DNA of 23,679 nucleotides from a virus. The notes under the pieces are model-generated. The model had not been told where the DNA came from. It made no database searches and was given only the letters and a program-made list of their open reading frames with translations. Position numbers and translations under genes: made by a program. The stretch is taken from the IMG/VR virus record IMGVR_UViG_3300031565_000380, positions 1-23,679 of that record; one strand, given 5' to 3'. Of the stretch, positions 8,479 through 15,940 are shown piece by piece. Within the stretch, counting starts at the first letter, position 1. The number at the start of each line of letters is the position of its first letter.

Positions 8479-8730
8479 CTTTTTTTCGACTAAACCCAGT
8501 AAACCTTCTGAAAGTTTCCTGATCTGGATAACATCTAGATCTTCTGAAACTTCTTTGGGTAAACCCAACTCAGCGAGTAGGTCAATAAATGCACCCATCT
8601 CGCTGCCTTGTTTCTTTCCTAAACTTTTTTGATATGTTTCGCTCTGTTTAACAGTCGGAGCACTCATCTTGTACTCCGACCCTCCAACTTTCACGTTACA
8701 TATAGCTTTTGAACCTAAATCCAAATCCAT
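8476..8730 (-). CDS. Tail assembly chaperone (gpG-like)
   Basis: ATG 8730 has GGAGAAG a few bases upstream. The product is 84 residues, mostly helical after a short beta N-terminus. It lies between the major tail protein and the tape measure gene, the standard place for the tail assembly chaperone. Its last codons, GTC GAA AAA AAG TAA, contain the heptamer A AAA AAG in the correct phase for -1 slippage. The normal product ends at 8476, and a minority of ribosomes are expected to make the longer fusion. The assignment rests on position, size and the frameshift, since chaperone sequences are poorly conserved. Confidence 0.82.
   Translation of the reverse strand: MDLDLGSKAICNVKVGGSEYKMSAPTVKQSETYQKSLGKKQGSEMGAFIDLLAELGLPKEVSEDLDVIQIRKLSEGLLGLVEKK
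8479..8485 (-). promoter_or_regulatory. -1 programmed ribosomal frameshift slippery heptamer (A AAA AAG)
   Basis: On the minus strand the zero frame reads GTC GAA AAA AAG TAA, so A AAA AAG has the canonical X XXY YYZ phase, and the stop follows at once. A short potential hairpin (GCCT/AGGC with a 6-base loop, 8467-8454) begins 11 bases downstream; it is only 4 base pairs and its role is uncertain. The -1 frame stays open through the T-domain coding region. Confidence 0.82.
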
Positions 8731-8752
8731 TCACTTCTCCTATTGGTTGATA

Positions 8753-9643
8753 TTACAAGACTCCAGCTTGATTAATATCACCAATGACGATCATGTCAAG
8801 ATCTGGTCTTGTGGCTGTTAGATCAGGAATTGCATCCCAAGAAACAGTCAATGTCCTAGGATTCTCACCAGAGAACACCAAGGATCCAGGCGTTGGAATT
8901 GCCAAACGCATAGTAAAGTTGTAGGACAATTCGTCACTTTGGAAGTTCACCGGAATGAATTCTAGACGAGCGCCTTCAATAACTAAGTTCTTTCCAATCT
9001 GGCCAGTGCCTGCGCCGTAAACTGTAGACGAAGGTCCTGCGAAAGATTCGCCGTAAATCTTATAGATTTCACCAAGATTTGAAAGCGTAGTTTCTTGCAA
9101 AACAGTTTCAACATTAGCAGAGAAGCCCTGAACAAGCTTAGCTGTAATGGTTGTTCCTGTTTGCTGAGAAGTCACATCGAAGTTCGATGGCTCGAATGTA
9201 GGAGAAGGTTCACCTTCTAATAATCCAAGGTCAAAGTTCTTACCTCTACGGCAAGTTGTGATTGAAACGCCACTGTCAACGTCTACAGTGTCGGCAACTT
9301 CGCCAACAAGAACGCCAGTGATTGTCACAACATTTCCGCTAATGGTTGCAGTAAAAGCAGGATCTGCATCAACAGCAACCTGAACAAGTCCTGCAATTAC
9401 AGCTGCGCTGTCACCAGTAGTAACAGAAGCTTCAATAAGTCTGCCTCCTGATGGTGTTGCCGGTGGTGTTGAACCAGCGTCTAGGTCAAACCAAACTCTT
9501 GCTACAGCACCAGTGCTGTCGGTTACATCGTAAGATGTTCCGTCTGGATTAACTAAACTAGAATGGTCAACGGCAGATTGAGCTTCAATCCTCCAGAATA
9601 CATTCACGGGTGAAATTACTATGTTATTACTTGCGCCTGCCAT
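8753..9643 (-). CDS. Major tail (tube) protein with inserted beta domain
   Basis: ATG 9643 has a strong AAGGAGGG 6 bases upstream, one of the best ribosome sites in the window, fitting a protein needed in many copies. The 296-residue protein carries the stretch FDLGLLEGEPSPTFEPSNFD near residues 137-156, typical of phage major tail proteins. Residues about 28-128 (VARVWFDLDAGSTPPA onward, to DVDSG) look like a separate beta module also found in many phage structural proteins, probably exposed on the tube surface. The gene lies between the tail completion gene and the chaperone. There is no sheath gene next to it, which argues for a non-contractile tail. Confidence 0.83.
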   Translation of the reverse strand: MAGASNNIVISPVNVFWRIEAQSAVDHSSLVNPDGTSYDVTDSTGAVARVWFDLDAGSTPPATPSGGRLIEASVTTGDSAAVIAGLVQVAVDADPAFTATISGNVVTITGVLVGEVADTVDVDSGVSITTCRRGKNFDLGLLEGEPSPTFEPSNFDVTSQQTGTTITAKLVQGFSANVETVLQETTLSNLGEIYKIYGESFAGPSSTVYGAGTGQIGKNLVIEGARLEFIPVNFQSDELSYNFTMRLAIPTPGSLVFSGENPRTLTVSWDAIPDLTATRPDLDMIVIGDINQAGVL

Positions 9644-9661
9644 CTTAAACCCTCCTTGGTT

Positions 9662-10087
9662 CTATATAAAATTGCAAAGTATCGAGGCTCTGAAGCCCAT
9701 TGTTAAAGTACAGTCATTGTCGTCACTGCCAGAGTATGGATCAACGGTGATCGTCCCTGGTGAAATGCCTTTTATTGTTTGTCCGTTTCTAACGGCTGGT
9801 GATAACAGGTCGGCAAGAACTTCATCTGCAACAGACCATGCGCGGTCCACCAGTTCGATGTTCTTAATTCCCTTACCCCTAAGAGTAATCACCAATTCAA
9901 CATCCATATTAAATTGAAATACAGTTTGGTTTGCAACATCACCAGTTGTCGTAGTGGTGTTGATTCTATAAAGCTTTTCTAATTGTGTCTCTGGTCGGTT
10001 GGTGTCATCGAACGCGTCTGTGTGCTCCCTGAATCCAAGGGCATTAAGTTGCGCTCTAAATAATGGCCTTATAGAAGCTAAGCTCAT
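9662..10087 (-). CDS. Tail completion / tail terminator protein
   Basis: ATG 10087 overlaps the TGA of the preceding neck gene (ATGA). The 141-residue product starts MSLASIRPLFRAQLNALGF and continues with alternating beta strands (VFQFNMDVELVITLRGKG) and a helix (VDRAWSVADEVLADLL). This alpha/beta layout, its length and its place just before the major tail protein fit the tail completion or terminator family, which caps the tail tube and joins it to the head. The assignment is by position and fold pattern. Confidence 0.72.
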   Translation of the reverse strand: MSLASIRPLFRAQLNALGFREHTDAFDDTNRPETQLEKLYRINTTTTTGDVANQTVFQFNMDVELVITLRGKGIKNIELVDRAWSVADEVLADLLSPAVRNGQTIKGISPGTITVDPYSGSDDNDCTLTMGFRASILCNFI

Positions 10088-10788
10088 TCTCTAAATAATC
10101 CTAAGCTCTGCGGCCTAATGAATTCACCATCCGTGATTGTTCCATCCTTGTTTAAATCCAGCTCAAGTACGGATCTTCTTTTAGCGTCCACCGAAACAGA
10201 ATCGTAATACTTAGATTTTTCAGCGAACTTATCGTCAATCGAGTTTGAGTTATCATTGTAAATAAACGAAAGAACAGTTGCTTCACTCCACTTGCGAACC
10301 TCGTCGTGGTCAAGCACTTCTTCTTTAGTTATCTTATCATTGCCGTTTGCGCGATAGCCTTCTTCATTAATCCAGTCTAGTATTACTGTTTGTGCCTTGC
10401 GGTGTTCATAGTTAAAACTACTATATCCGTCAGGTAACAGGCTCATGATATCTGTTTCATATCTCAATAAATCAGCATCGTCTGAGAACAACATATCATC
10501 AGCTGCGGTGATAACAGAAACACTCAATGTCGTAGTGACTGGAGCACCGTCCGTGGTGATGCGCAGTGAAACTACAACAATGCCGTCCGTGGCGTAACTC
10601 CAGTCCAAGTACCATTCGTCACTGCTGGTGCCGGTGACATCAATAAAACCATTACCTGCAATGGGCTCTATCTCTACAAGAGTTACCGCGGCCTCGTCTT
10701 TTGAAACAAAGGATCTCATCGCTTTTAATCTAACTTTATCATTCACCTGAACGATTGGATCTGATTCTAAAACTCCAAAAATAGCCAT
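10084..10788 (-). CDS. Head-tail connector/neck protein with C-terminal EF-hand loop
   Basis: ATG 10788 directly follows the TAA of a small upstream gene. Of 234 residues, about 1-98 are beta-rich and Ig-like (DKVRLKAMRSFVSKDEAAVT). Residues about 100-200 are helical and resemble phage head-tail connector proteins (ADLLRYETDIMSLLPDGYSS). The C-terminus has a perfect 12-residue EF-hand loop, DLNKDGTITDGE (211-222), with Asp1, Asn3, Asp5, Gly6, Ile8 and Glu12 in the expected places. A degenerate partner loop lies at about 146-157 (RANGNDKITKEE). Calcium binding is predicted from the motif. The connector role is inferred from position between head and tail genes. Confidence 0.68.
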   Translation of the reverse strand: MAIFGVLESDPIVQVNDKVRLKAMRSFVSKDEAAVTLVEIEPIAGNGFIDVTGTSSDEWYLDWSYATDGIVVVSLRITTDGAPVTTTLSVSVITAADDMLFSDDADLLRYETDIMSLLPDGYSSFNYEHRKAQTVILDWINEEGYRANGNDKITKEEVLDHDEVRKWSEATVLSFIYNDNSNSIDDKFAEKSKYYDSVSVDAKRRSVLELDLNKDGTITDGEFIRPQSLGLFRE

Positions 10789-10869
10789 TTATGTAACTCC
10801 ATTATCTAGTTCATCCTGGACTAAAACTTCATCTAGGTGAAGGTAAAATCTGTTGCCGTATCTTATCAC
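10789..10869 (-). CDS. 26-residue small phage protein filling an intergenic gap
   Basis: A GTG at 10869 opens a frame MIRYGNRFYLHLDEVLVQDE and on to TAA at 10789, immediately before the ATG of the next gene (TAAATG). AGGTGG (10880-10875) lies 5 bases upstream. An alternative GTG at 10878 would start inside that ribosome site. The product alternates polar and hydrophobic residues like a short beta hairpin. The gap is otherwise too long for this packed operon, and the frame fills it exactly. The gene is below common length cut-offs and its function is unknown. Confidence 0.55.
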   Translation of the reverse strand: MIRYGNRFYLHLDEVLVQDELDNGVT

Positions 10870-10874
10870 ACGAC

Positions 10875-10880
10875 CCACCT
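10875..10880 (-). promoter_or_regulatory. Ribosome binding site for the 26-residue gene
   Basis: The minus strand reads AGGTGG, 5 bases before the GTG at 10869. It supports the small gene and the choice of the second GTG over the first. Confidence 0.5.
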
Positions 10881-10893
10881 GTAACTCATATTA

Positions 10894-11190
10894 TCACCAT
10901 AAAATAAACTGGAGTTCGGAAACCCCACCCTCTCCCCTGGCATTGAGTTCCGTCTTGTCTGATATTTCTATTGCAGATGGTAGCGAATCACCAGGAGCTA
11001 ATTGCCAGTAGTTAGGGTTGCCGTCTGTGTTGAAGTTAATTCTCACTGGATTAGCGCCAGTGTTTTGACAAATGAACTTAGATACCCGTGCGTTAATCAT
11101 AATAGTAGTGCCAGCAGGACCTTGGGCTATGGCTTCACGCCTTGCCCTGATCTGTCTTTTCTGTCTGGATTCTGTTTCTTCAATTGCCAT
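10894..11190 (-). CDS. Small head-region structural protein
   Basis: ATG 11190 overlaps the preceding stop (TAATG). The 98-residue product has a basic helical N-terminus (ESRQKRQIRARREAIAQG) followed by a beta-rich domain (ARVSKFICQNTGANPVRINF). The second part resembles small beta-sandwich proteins that decorate capsids or form neck parts. There is no signal peptide or membrane segment. Its place among head accessory genes suggests a virion component; the specific role is unknown. Confidence 0.6.
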   Translation of the reverse strand: MAIEETESRQKRQIRARREAIAQGPAGTTIMINARVSKFICQNTGANPVRINFNTDGNPNYWQLAPGDSLPSAIEISDKTELNARGEGGVSELQFILW

Positions 11191-11792
11191 TATACAACCT
11201 CAACCTTGGCGAAAGCGTTAAAGTAAAAATCAGATGCGTCGCCATTATCGCAACAAACTGCCAATTTCTTAACGCCATCACCAGTAACAGTTACAGCATT
11301 CTCTTGTGGCATGATTCCTTCTCTCTGAAAGACCCAAAGTATTTCCTCTCCAACTTCGCCTGGATCCCACACGAGACAAGCAATACATAGTGGCGAATCA
11401 GGGCAGGATGCTTCGAATATTTTAACTGTAGCAACAGATCCATTGGCAATTACTAATGTGTCTGAAATAGTTGTGCCAGCTAACACCACCTGAGAAACCC
11501 TGAGTGTGTTAGAGGCATTCACCACAGCTGGGTCAGCAACATTAACAACTTCAGTCGGTGCGTCTGGTCCTGGATCTCCAGTATGAGCAGCAACAACACC
11601 ATCCAAGATAGTTTCATCGCCTACAGATAAAGCGTCCTTCATAAAGATGTCCAGCACATCACCGAAGACATTTGTGTAATCTAACGCTGTTACAATTGCA
11701 GATGTTCTTACTGAATTGTCCAGAGTGTCAACGTCAACAACTGCGTTGAGAGTGTCTGTTGCAACTGAGTAAGTGTATTTAGTCTGTGCCAT
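11190..11792 (-). CDS. Head-region structural protein with clustered cysteines
   Basis: ATG 11792 directly follows the TAA of the upstream gene. The 200-residue protein is acidic and beta-rich. Five Cys lie in its C-terminal third (130, 136, 139, 180, 181), including CPDSPLCIAC and LAVCCD, which is unusual for a cytoplasmically assembled virion protein and could bind a metal or form disulfides. The gene lies in a set of beta-rich proteins between the major capsid and the neck genes, so a capsid accessory or head-fibre role is inferred. No named family is recognised. Confidence 0.6.
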   Translation of the reverse strand: MAQTKYTYSVATDTLNAVVDVDTLDNSVRTSAIVTALDYTNVFGDVLDIFMKDALSVGDETILDGVVAAHTGDPGPDAPTEVVNVADPAVVNASNTLRVSQVVLAGTTISDTLVIANGSVATVKIFEASCPDSPLCIACLVWDPGEVGEEILWVFQREGIMPQENAVTVTGDGVKKLAVCCDNGDASDFYFNAFAKVEVV

Positions 11793-12764
11793 TTAACTAC
11801 CTAACCTGATTAGAATAAGTGATCTTTGATTTACATCAAGCGATCCAGAGCTAACATTAACTCTAATATCAACGGCCTGCGCCCCATTCACGGTGACTTC
11901 GCCAATAGTTGCAAGTGTAGCGTCAAAGTTACTAGATACACCTTGCGCTGTTCTTCTTGTGTTTGGTACTGCCACCCCATCAACGAAAGTTACACATTGG
12001 GATATTCTATTATTTTGAGAAATAACAACATCAGATGAAAAGTAAAGCGAATACCGGCCAGGTACAGGAGTCGTAGTAAATCCAGTTATGATTACATCAG
12101 TTGAAGAAGATGTTGAAAATAAAGTATTAGAAGTCACAACATAACTTGCAACACCAGTGGCCGAGCCAGAGGTTACAATTGTAAGCCATGTTCCTGCTGC
12201 GTTTGGATCGTCTTCAAGAATACACTCAACCACATCTTCAGAGTTAAGAGTTAAAAGCGATCCACCGGCACCATCTTTAATAGTAATCGGATTAGTTGAA
12301 CTGTTCACAATTAAATAAGACGACCCGTGATTAACTGTGGTCGCATCAGGTAATTGAACAGAGTAACCTGTTAAAGTTCCACTAATAATATTAAGAGTGT
12401 TTGATGTGGCTGTTAAAGTTAAGGTTCCATTCAATGTTGTAGCTGTGTCGATAGGAACATAAAGTTTTAATTCTCTCAGCTCATCAAGTGCCGAGTTCAC
12501 ATTGTCAGATGTTGACCTATAGGCACTAGCCGATGGAGTGTATGAAATTCCTGCTGCTGGATAGTTTCTCCAGTCTGCACTCGTGTCACCTGCTCCGTAT
12601 TTTTGCCAAAGTATAACACCACCGGCAACCGTCTGAGAGTAAACACAATTTGCCGGCAAGCCTTGGCCCACTGGTGAAGCAGTCCCTCCTGTGTAGAAGG
12701 GACCACCATTTTCTTCGTCTACAATAAGTCCGTTATCAACGGAAAATGCTTTTGTCGAATCCAT
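11793..12764 (-). CDS. Beta-rich head fibre/decoration-like structural protein
   Basis: ATG 12764 overlaps the previous stop (TAATG). The 323-residue protein is rich in Ser, Thr, Val and Asn. Its N-terminal 110 residues share a layout with the neighbouring protein encoded at 12764-13702: a short opening strand, a W-containing segment (GDTSADWRNYP), a SYTP motif and a helix (NVNSALDELRE). The remainder looks like beta-strand domains (ATSNTLNIISGTLTGYSVQL). This is consistent with a fibre or decoration protein on the head or neck; a virion role is inferred from location and composition. Confidence 0.62.
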   Translation of the reverse strand: MDSTKAFSVDNGLIVDEENGGPFYTGGTASPVGQGLPANCVYSQTVAGGVILWQKYGAGDTSADWRNYPAAGISYTPSASAYRSTSDNVNSALDELRELKLYVPIDTATTLNGTLTLTATSNTLNIISGTLTGYSVQLPDATTVNHGSSYLIVNSSTNPITIKDGAGGSLLTLNSEDVVECILEDDPNAAGTWLTIVTSGSATGVASYVVTSNTLFSTSSSTDVIITGFTTTPVPGRYSLYFSSDVVISQNNRISQCVTFVDGVAVPNTRRTAQGVSSNFDATLATIGEVTVNGAQAVDIRVNVSSGSLDVNQRSLILIRLGS

Positions 12765-13702
12765 TAGTTACTTACTAGAACTCCTGTTCGTCTAACTTCC
12801 ATTGAAACACCAGCTGTTGAACTTGAAGCTCTTAATCTCATAGTCTGAGCACCAGCAGCGCCATTTAGATCAACAATAATTACTAGATTGAAGCTTGCGC
12901 CCACTTTTAATTTAGTGTGAACAGAATCATCAACAACAGTAGCGTCTGCCACTGCTGTTCCATTGTGCAATGTAGTAATTTTTTGAAAGATTTTATTAGC
13001 TGGAGTTGCTTCTTCCCATGCCACTATTTCATATTCAAGTGAATGAACATCATCAACTAAAACAGTATCAATGTCTTGTAGGGTAGTGATGCCAGAAACA
13101 AGAACTGCAAATCCGCCTTCGATTGCTTCGAGTGCCGTTTCTAAACTTTGAAAGGCTGCTTTATTTGTGGAGCTGTCTGGTATCGTAACTCCAGTGAATG
13201 TTCCGAGCGAAGTAGCATTTTCCGCAACACCTGAGAGAGTAATTAAATCATCAACATTTTGACGAGTATCAACTAGCTCCGTTTCGAGTTCTTGAAATGC
13301 AACTTTATTAACCACGTTGTCGGTGATAATATCGCCGGTAAATGTTCCAAGATCAGTAGCGCCCTGAGCAACACCAGAAAGAGTTGTTAAATCAATTTGG
13401 TTGCCATCAAGTTTTTCAATAGCTTCTTCAAAGCTGTCAGCGATGGCTGGTGTTCCGTTGACCGGCGTGTAGCCAGCACTTAATTGAATTGGAACTAATT
13501 TCCAATCTGTAGCAAGATTAGCATTGACGGTCTTTACATAAAACTCACCATTGCTTCTTTGATAAATTGAACCGATTGGCTGCGCTGCAAACGGTGCTCC
13601 AACAGCAGGTGCTCCAGCTCCAGCTATCTGTGCCGCCAGTATTAAACCATTCTCATCATAAATGTCGAAACCTAATTCGACTGCAAAATTAACTCTTCCC
13701 AT
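12764..13702 (-). CDS. Repeat-containing head fibre/decoration-like structural protein
   Basis: ATG 13702 has GGGAG 6 bases upstream. The 312-residue protein has an N-terminal domain with W67 in ATDWKLVP and a GYTP motif. It then carries two copies of a repeat spaced 48 residues apart (about 108-141 and 156-190) with the core LSGVAxxATxLGTFTGxxIxD...NKxAFQxLExxL. A C-terminal beta domain ends in MEVRRTGVLVSN. Repeats of this kind are common in phage fibre-like proteins, where they form coiled or triple-helical shafts. It is probably a trimeric structural protein, paralogous at its N-terminus to the next gene. The placement on the head is inferred. Confidence 0.63.
   Translation of the reverse strand: MGRVNFAVELGFDIYDENGLILAAQIAGAGAPAVGAPFAAQPIGSIYQRSNGEFYVKTVNANLATDWKLVPIQLSAGYTPVNGTPAIADSFEEAIEKLDGNQIDLTTLSGVAQGATDLGTFTGDIITDNVVNKVAFQELETELVDTRQNVDDLITLSGVAENATSLGTFTGVTIPDSSTNKAAFQSLETALEAIEGGFAVLVSGITTLQDIDTVLVDDVHSLEYEIVAWEEATPANKIFQKITTLHNGTAVADATVVDDSVHTKLKVGASFNLVIIVDLNGAAGAQTMRLRASSSTAGVSMEVRRTGVLVSN
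13133..13381 (-). repeat. Two tandem 48-residue coding repeats
   Basis: The two units translate to LSGVAQGATDLGTFTGDIIT and LSGVAENATSLGTFTGVTIP, each followed by a similar NKxAFQxLE helix. They differ at many DNA positions, so the duplication is not recent. Confidence 0.7.
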
Positions 13703-13721
13703 ACCTGCTCCCTTTTATTTA

Positions 13722-14153
13722 TTACGGCGTCAGCGCCCTTAGAAATGTTACATCAAGATCAAAAGATTCGTTGTTAGTTATTGTTAGCAAACCGTCTACA
13801 GCGTCGTCGTCCATAGTTGTCTGGACGTTTATCGGGCCGCCGAGCCTCTCACTAACTGAATCAGTTACCACTCCAGAGTTATTCTGCGCTTGTAGCTTTA
13901 AACTTTTGGTAACTGTAATAGGATTGTCTTTAAAGTTAATTATATAATCAAGTCTGGACCATGTTGATAACAGCACAGTATCTATGACAACAGTGAGGCC
14001 AGCTCCAACTGTTACAGGACCGAAAGGTAAATAGCCAACTGCAGATCCAGGTGCGATAAGAACATTTCTTGCCGCGTTGCCATCACCATCAGGGACAAAA
14101 CTTCTCTGATCATTATCTTTTTGATTGTCACTTTCGTATGTGTAAACTGGCAT
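13722..14153 (-). CDS. Small beta-rich head protein, possible capsid decoration protein
   Basis: ATG 14153 overlaps the upstream stop (TAATG). The 143-residue protein is beta-rich and acidic with no membrane segment. Stretches such as GYLPFGPVTVGAGLTVVIDT and ITNNESFDLDVTFLRALTP suggest a compact beta sandwich. Being two genes after the major capsid protein, it could be a decoration or stabilisation protein. This is inferred from position; no family is recognised. Confidence 0.6.
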   Translation of the reverse strand: MPVYTYESDNQKDNDQRSFVPDGDGNAARNVLIAPGSAVGYLPFGPVTVGAGLTVVIDTVLLSTWSRLDYIINFKDNPITVTKSLKLQAQNNSGVVTDSVSERLGGPINVQTTMDDDAVDGLLTITNNESFDLDVTFLRALTP

Positions 14154-14368
14154 TAGTTAACGCCTTTTGCTTCTGCTTCTTCGATCTCGTCTCTGAAACC
14201 ATCGACGGCATCCAGTTGATACCAAGCCAATAGTTTATTTCCGAATATCATGATCTTGTAATCGAAAATCGCTTTATGCTTTACGTTGTTGCGTAACATT
14301 AAACGACGAAGTCCCTCTGGGGACCTCGCCGATAAATAATGCGGGATTAAAGTTATCTTCAAAGACAT
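14153..14368 (-). CDS. Small basic protein downstream of capsid gene
   Basis: ATG 14368 is 3 bases after the capsid gene stop, and its own stop overlaps the next start. The 71-residue product begins MSLKITLIPHYLSARSPEGL, is basic in the first half and ends in an acidic helix (FRDEIEEAEAKG). It has no recognisable family. Small proteins at this place can be head-tail connectors or capsid accessories. Confidence 0.6.
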   Translation of the reverse strand: MSLKITLIPHYLSARSPEGLRRLMLRNNVKHKAIFDYKIMIFGNKLLAWYQLDAVDGFRDEIEEAEAKGVN

Positions 14369-14371
14369 TTA

Positions 14372-15220
14372 TTAAACGTTGCCGTCTTTTATGATAAGCG
14401 CTGACTCTGTTCCAGCAGCAGTACCTTCACCAAGCTGAACGCCTTTCACGCCGAACAACTGATCCATTGCCCAAAGTTGAGCAGTAGTTCCGTAGCCGAT
14501 TGCATTTTCAGATGCAAGCTGTGGAGAACGTTGAAACCCATAAACAAGACCCTCTTTACCAGCAAGATAAAAAGTAGTCGCGCCAAGAGCGTTGTGACGA
14601 ATCACTGGAGCGCCGAAAAGAGTTCCAATTTGACCAGCGCGGATTGCACCGTTTGGCCCGTAAACATCTTGTCGCTTGTACTCATCAATGTTCAATAGAG
14701 TTGTTTCAGAGTCACCAGATACAACCCAAGCAGCCATGTCCATGTCGCCTTCGTTGTTTAGGTAAGCATCTCTCATCTCTAGAGAAATTGCATAAGAAAA
14801 AGCACCAGCAGTAGTAGTTGCAATTCCAACTGTTTCCATTTCAGTAATAACTTCTGTGTCGAAGCGGCGTCCATGCGCAGATGCAGCGCGAGCAGCAGCT
14901 TCCAGTTGAAAGTTAAGAGTTGATTGAACTTCGTCGTTAGCGTCTACCAACCAACTGCAATATGGACGATGGTTCAGGTCCAATTTATCCACAGAAGCGG
15001 TTAGCGCCTGAGGAACACCTAAAACACCAGATGCACGATCAGGAGCAGTAAAGCTAGTTAACTTCGGAAAGCTAATAGACTGAGCGCCCTTCACTGCGTA
15101 CTGAGAAACGTCCATGAAAAATGGAGCTAGTTTAGCACGAAATTGAATTTCTCTCTGAACGCGTGCAGCGATCAGATCTTGTTTGGTTGCGAGTAGTTCC
15201 GTATTACCTGTGATTGCCAT
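14372..15220 (-). CDS. Major capsid protein
   Basis: The 282-residue protein follows the scaffold gene, the usual order. The start ATG 15220 has an AGGA site about 8 bases upstream. The N-terminal helix (LIAARVQREIQFRAKLAPFF), the beta stretch (VKGAQSISFPKLTSF) and the later FGAPVIRH and QLWAMDQLFGVKGVQL segments are typical of HK97-fold capsid proteins of siphophages. The short N-terminal arm suggests assembly with a separate scaffold rather than a cleaved delta domain. No protease gene is seen nearby. Confidence 0.87.
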   Translation of the reverse strand: MAITGNTELLATKQDLIAARVQREIQFRAKLAPFFMDVSQYAVKGAQSISFPKLTSFTAPDRASGVLGVPQALTASVDKLDLNHRPYCSWLVDANDEVQSTLNFQLEAAARAASAHGRRFDTEVITEMETVGIATTTAGAFSYAISLEMRDAYLNNEGDMDMAAWVVSGDSETTLLNIDEYKRQDVYGPNGAIRAGQIGTLFGAPVIRHNALGATTFYLAGKEGLVYGFQRSPQLASENAIGYGTTAQLWAMDQLFGVKGVQLGEGTAAGTESALIIKDGNV

Positions 15221-15249
15221 AATAAAATCCTTTTTATATGGTTAAATTG

Positions 15250-15903
15250 TTATCTGAAGTAAGGCGCACCAATCGCCCGTCCTTCCTGTCTATCTATTTC
15301 ATTTGCTAATGCTTTCTGTTCTTCAACAGTCATATCAGCAATTGATTTTTTCTTTTGAACAAACTCAGTTGATGGATTTCCGCTATTTATCTTTGGTCCT
15401 TGTTTACTAAACAGATATGGTCTGCTTTTCTTCTGCTCTTCAATCATCGCTTTTAGCTCATCTTGATCAGCTCTAAAAGTTTCCATATCAACCTCAATAC
15501 TTTGCAGGTCCATTAACTTTCCCAGAGCTTCTGTATCAACGCATCCGAGTTTTGCAGCCACAGCTTCAACCTGAGAGATAAGTGAATTGAAAGCGAAGTT
15601 ACCAGCCAATTGCTTTTTGCCCTTAGTAAGTTCCTCAACTTGTTTCTTCAATCTCTCATTGCTTTCGGCAAGGTTTCCCTCAGCCTCAAGCTTAGCCTGC
15701 CGTTCACTTTCAAGTTCTAACGCAAGCATATCTGCTCTCTGTTTTTCACTTGCAGCGCGACGCTTCTCTCGAAGCAAACTCTCGTATTTTACAGTGTTAT
15801 CAGAACTGGGAGACCCTTGTGCTGATTGCTCATTGGATTCCTGACTGTCTGGGTGACCCGTCTCGTCTGGCGCTGGAGATCCAGCCTTTACTTGTTCACT
15901 CAT
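15250..15903 (-). CDS. Capsid scaffolding protein
   Basis: ATG 15903 has AAGGAGAG about 9 bases upstream. The 217-residue protein has a low-complexity acidic N-terminus (about 1-38), a long charged coiled coil (about 40-97, KYESLLREKRRAASEKQRAD onward) and a basic C-terminal part. This is the build of phage scaffolds, which guide capsid assembly and leave the shell before DNA filling. Its place just before the major capsid gene supports this. No serine protease motif is apparent, so it seems to be a scaffold without a protease. Confidence 0.8.
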   Translation of the reverse strand: MSEQVKAGSPAPDETGHPDSQESNEQSAQGSPSSDNTVKYESLLREKRRAASEKQRADMLALELESERQAKLEAEGNLAESNERLKKQVEELTKGKKQLAGNFAFNSLISQVEAVAAKLGCVDTEALGKLMDLQSIEVDMETFRADQDELKAMIEEQKKSRPYLFSKQGPKINSGNPSTEFVQKKKSIADMTVEEQKALANEIDRQEGRAIGAPYFR

Positions 15904-15940
15904 AAATATAACTCTCCTTGTTAGGGTTTAGCAACTTTTA

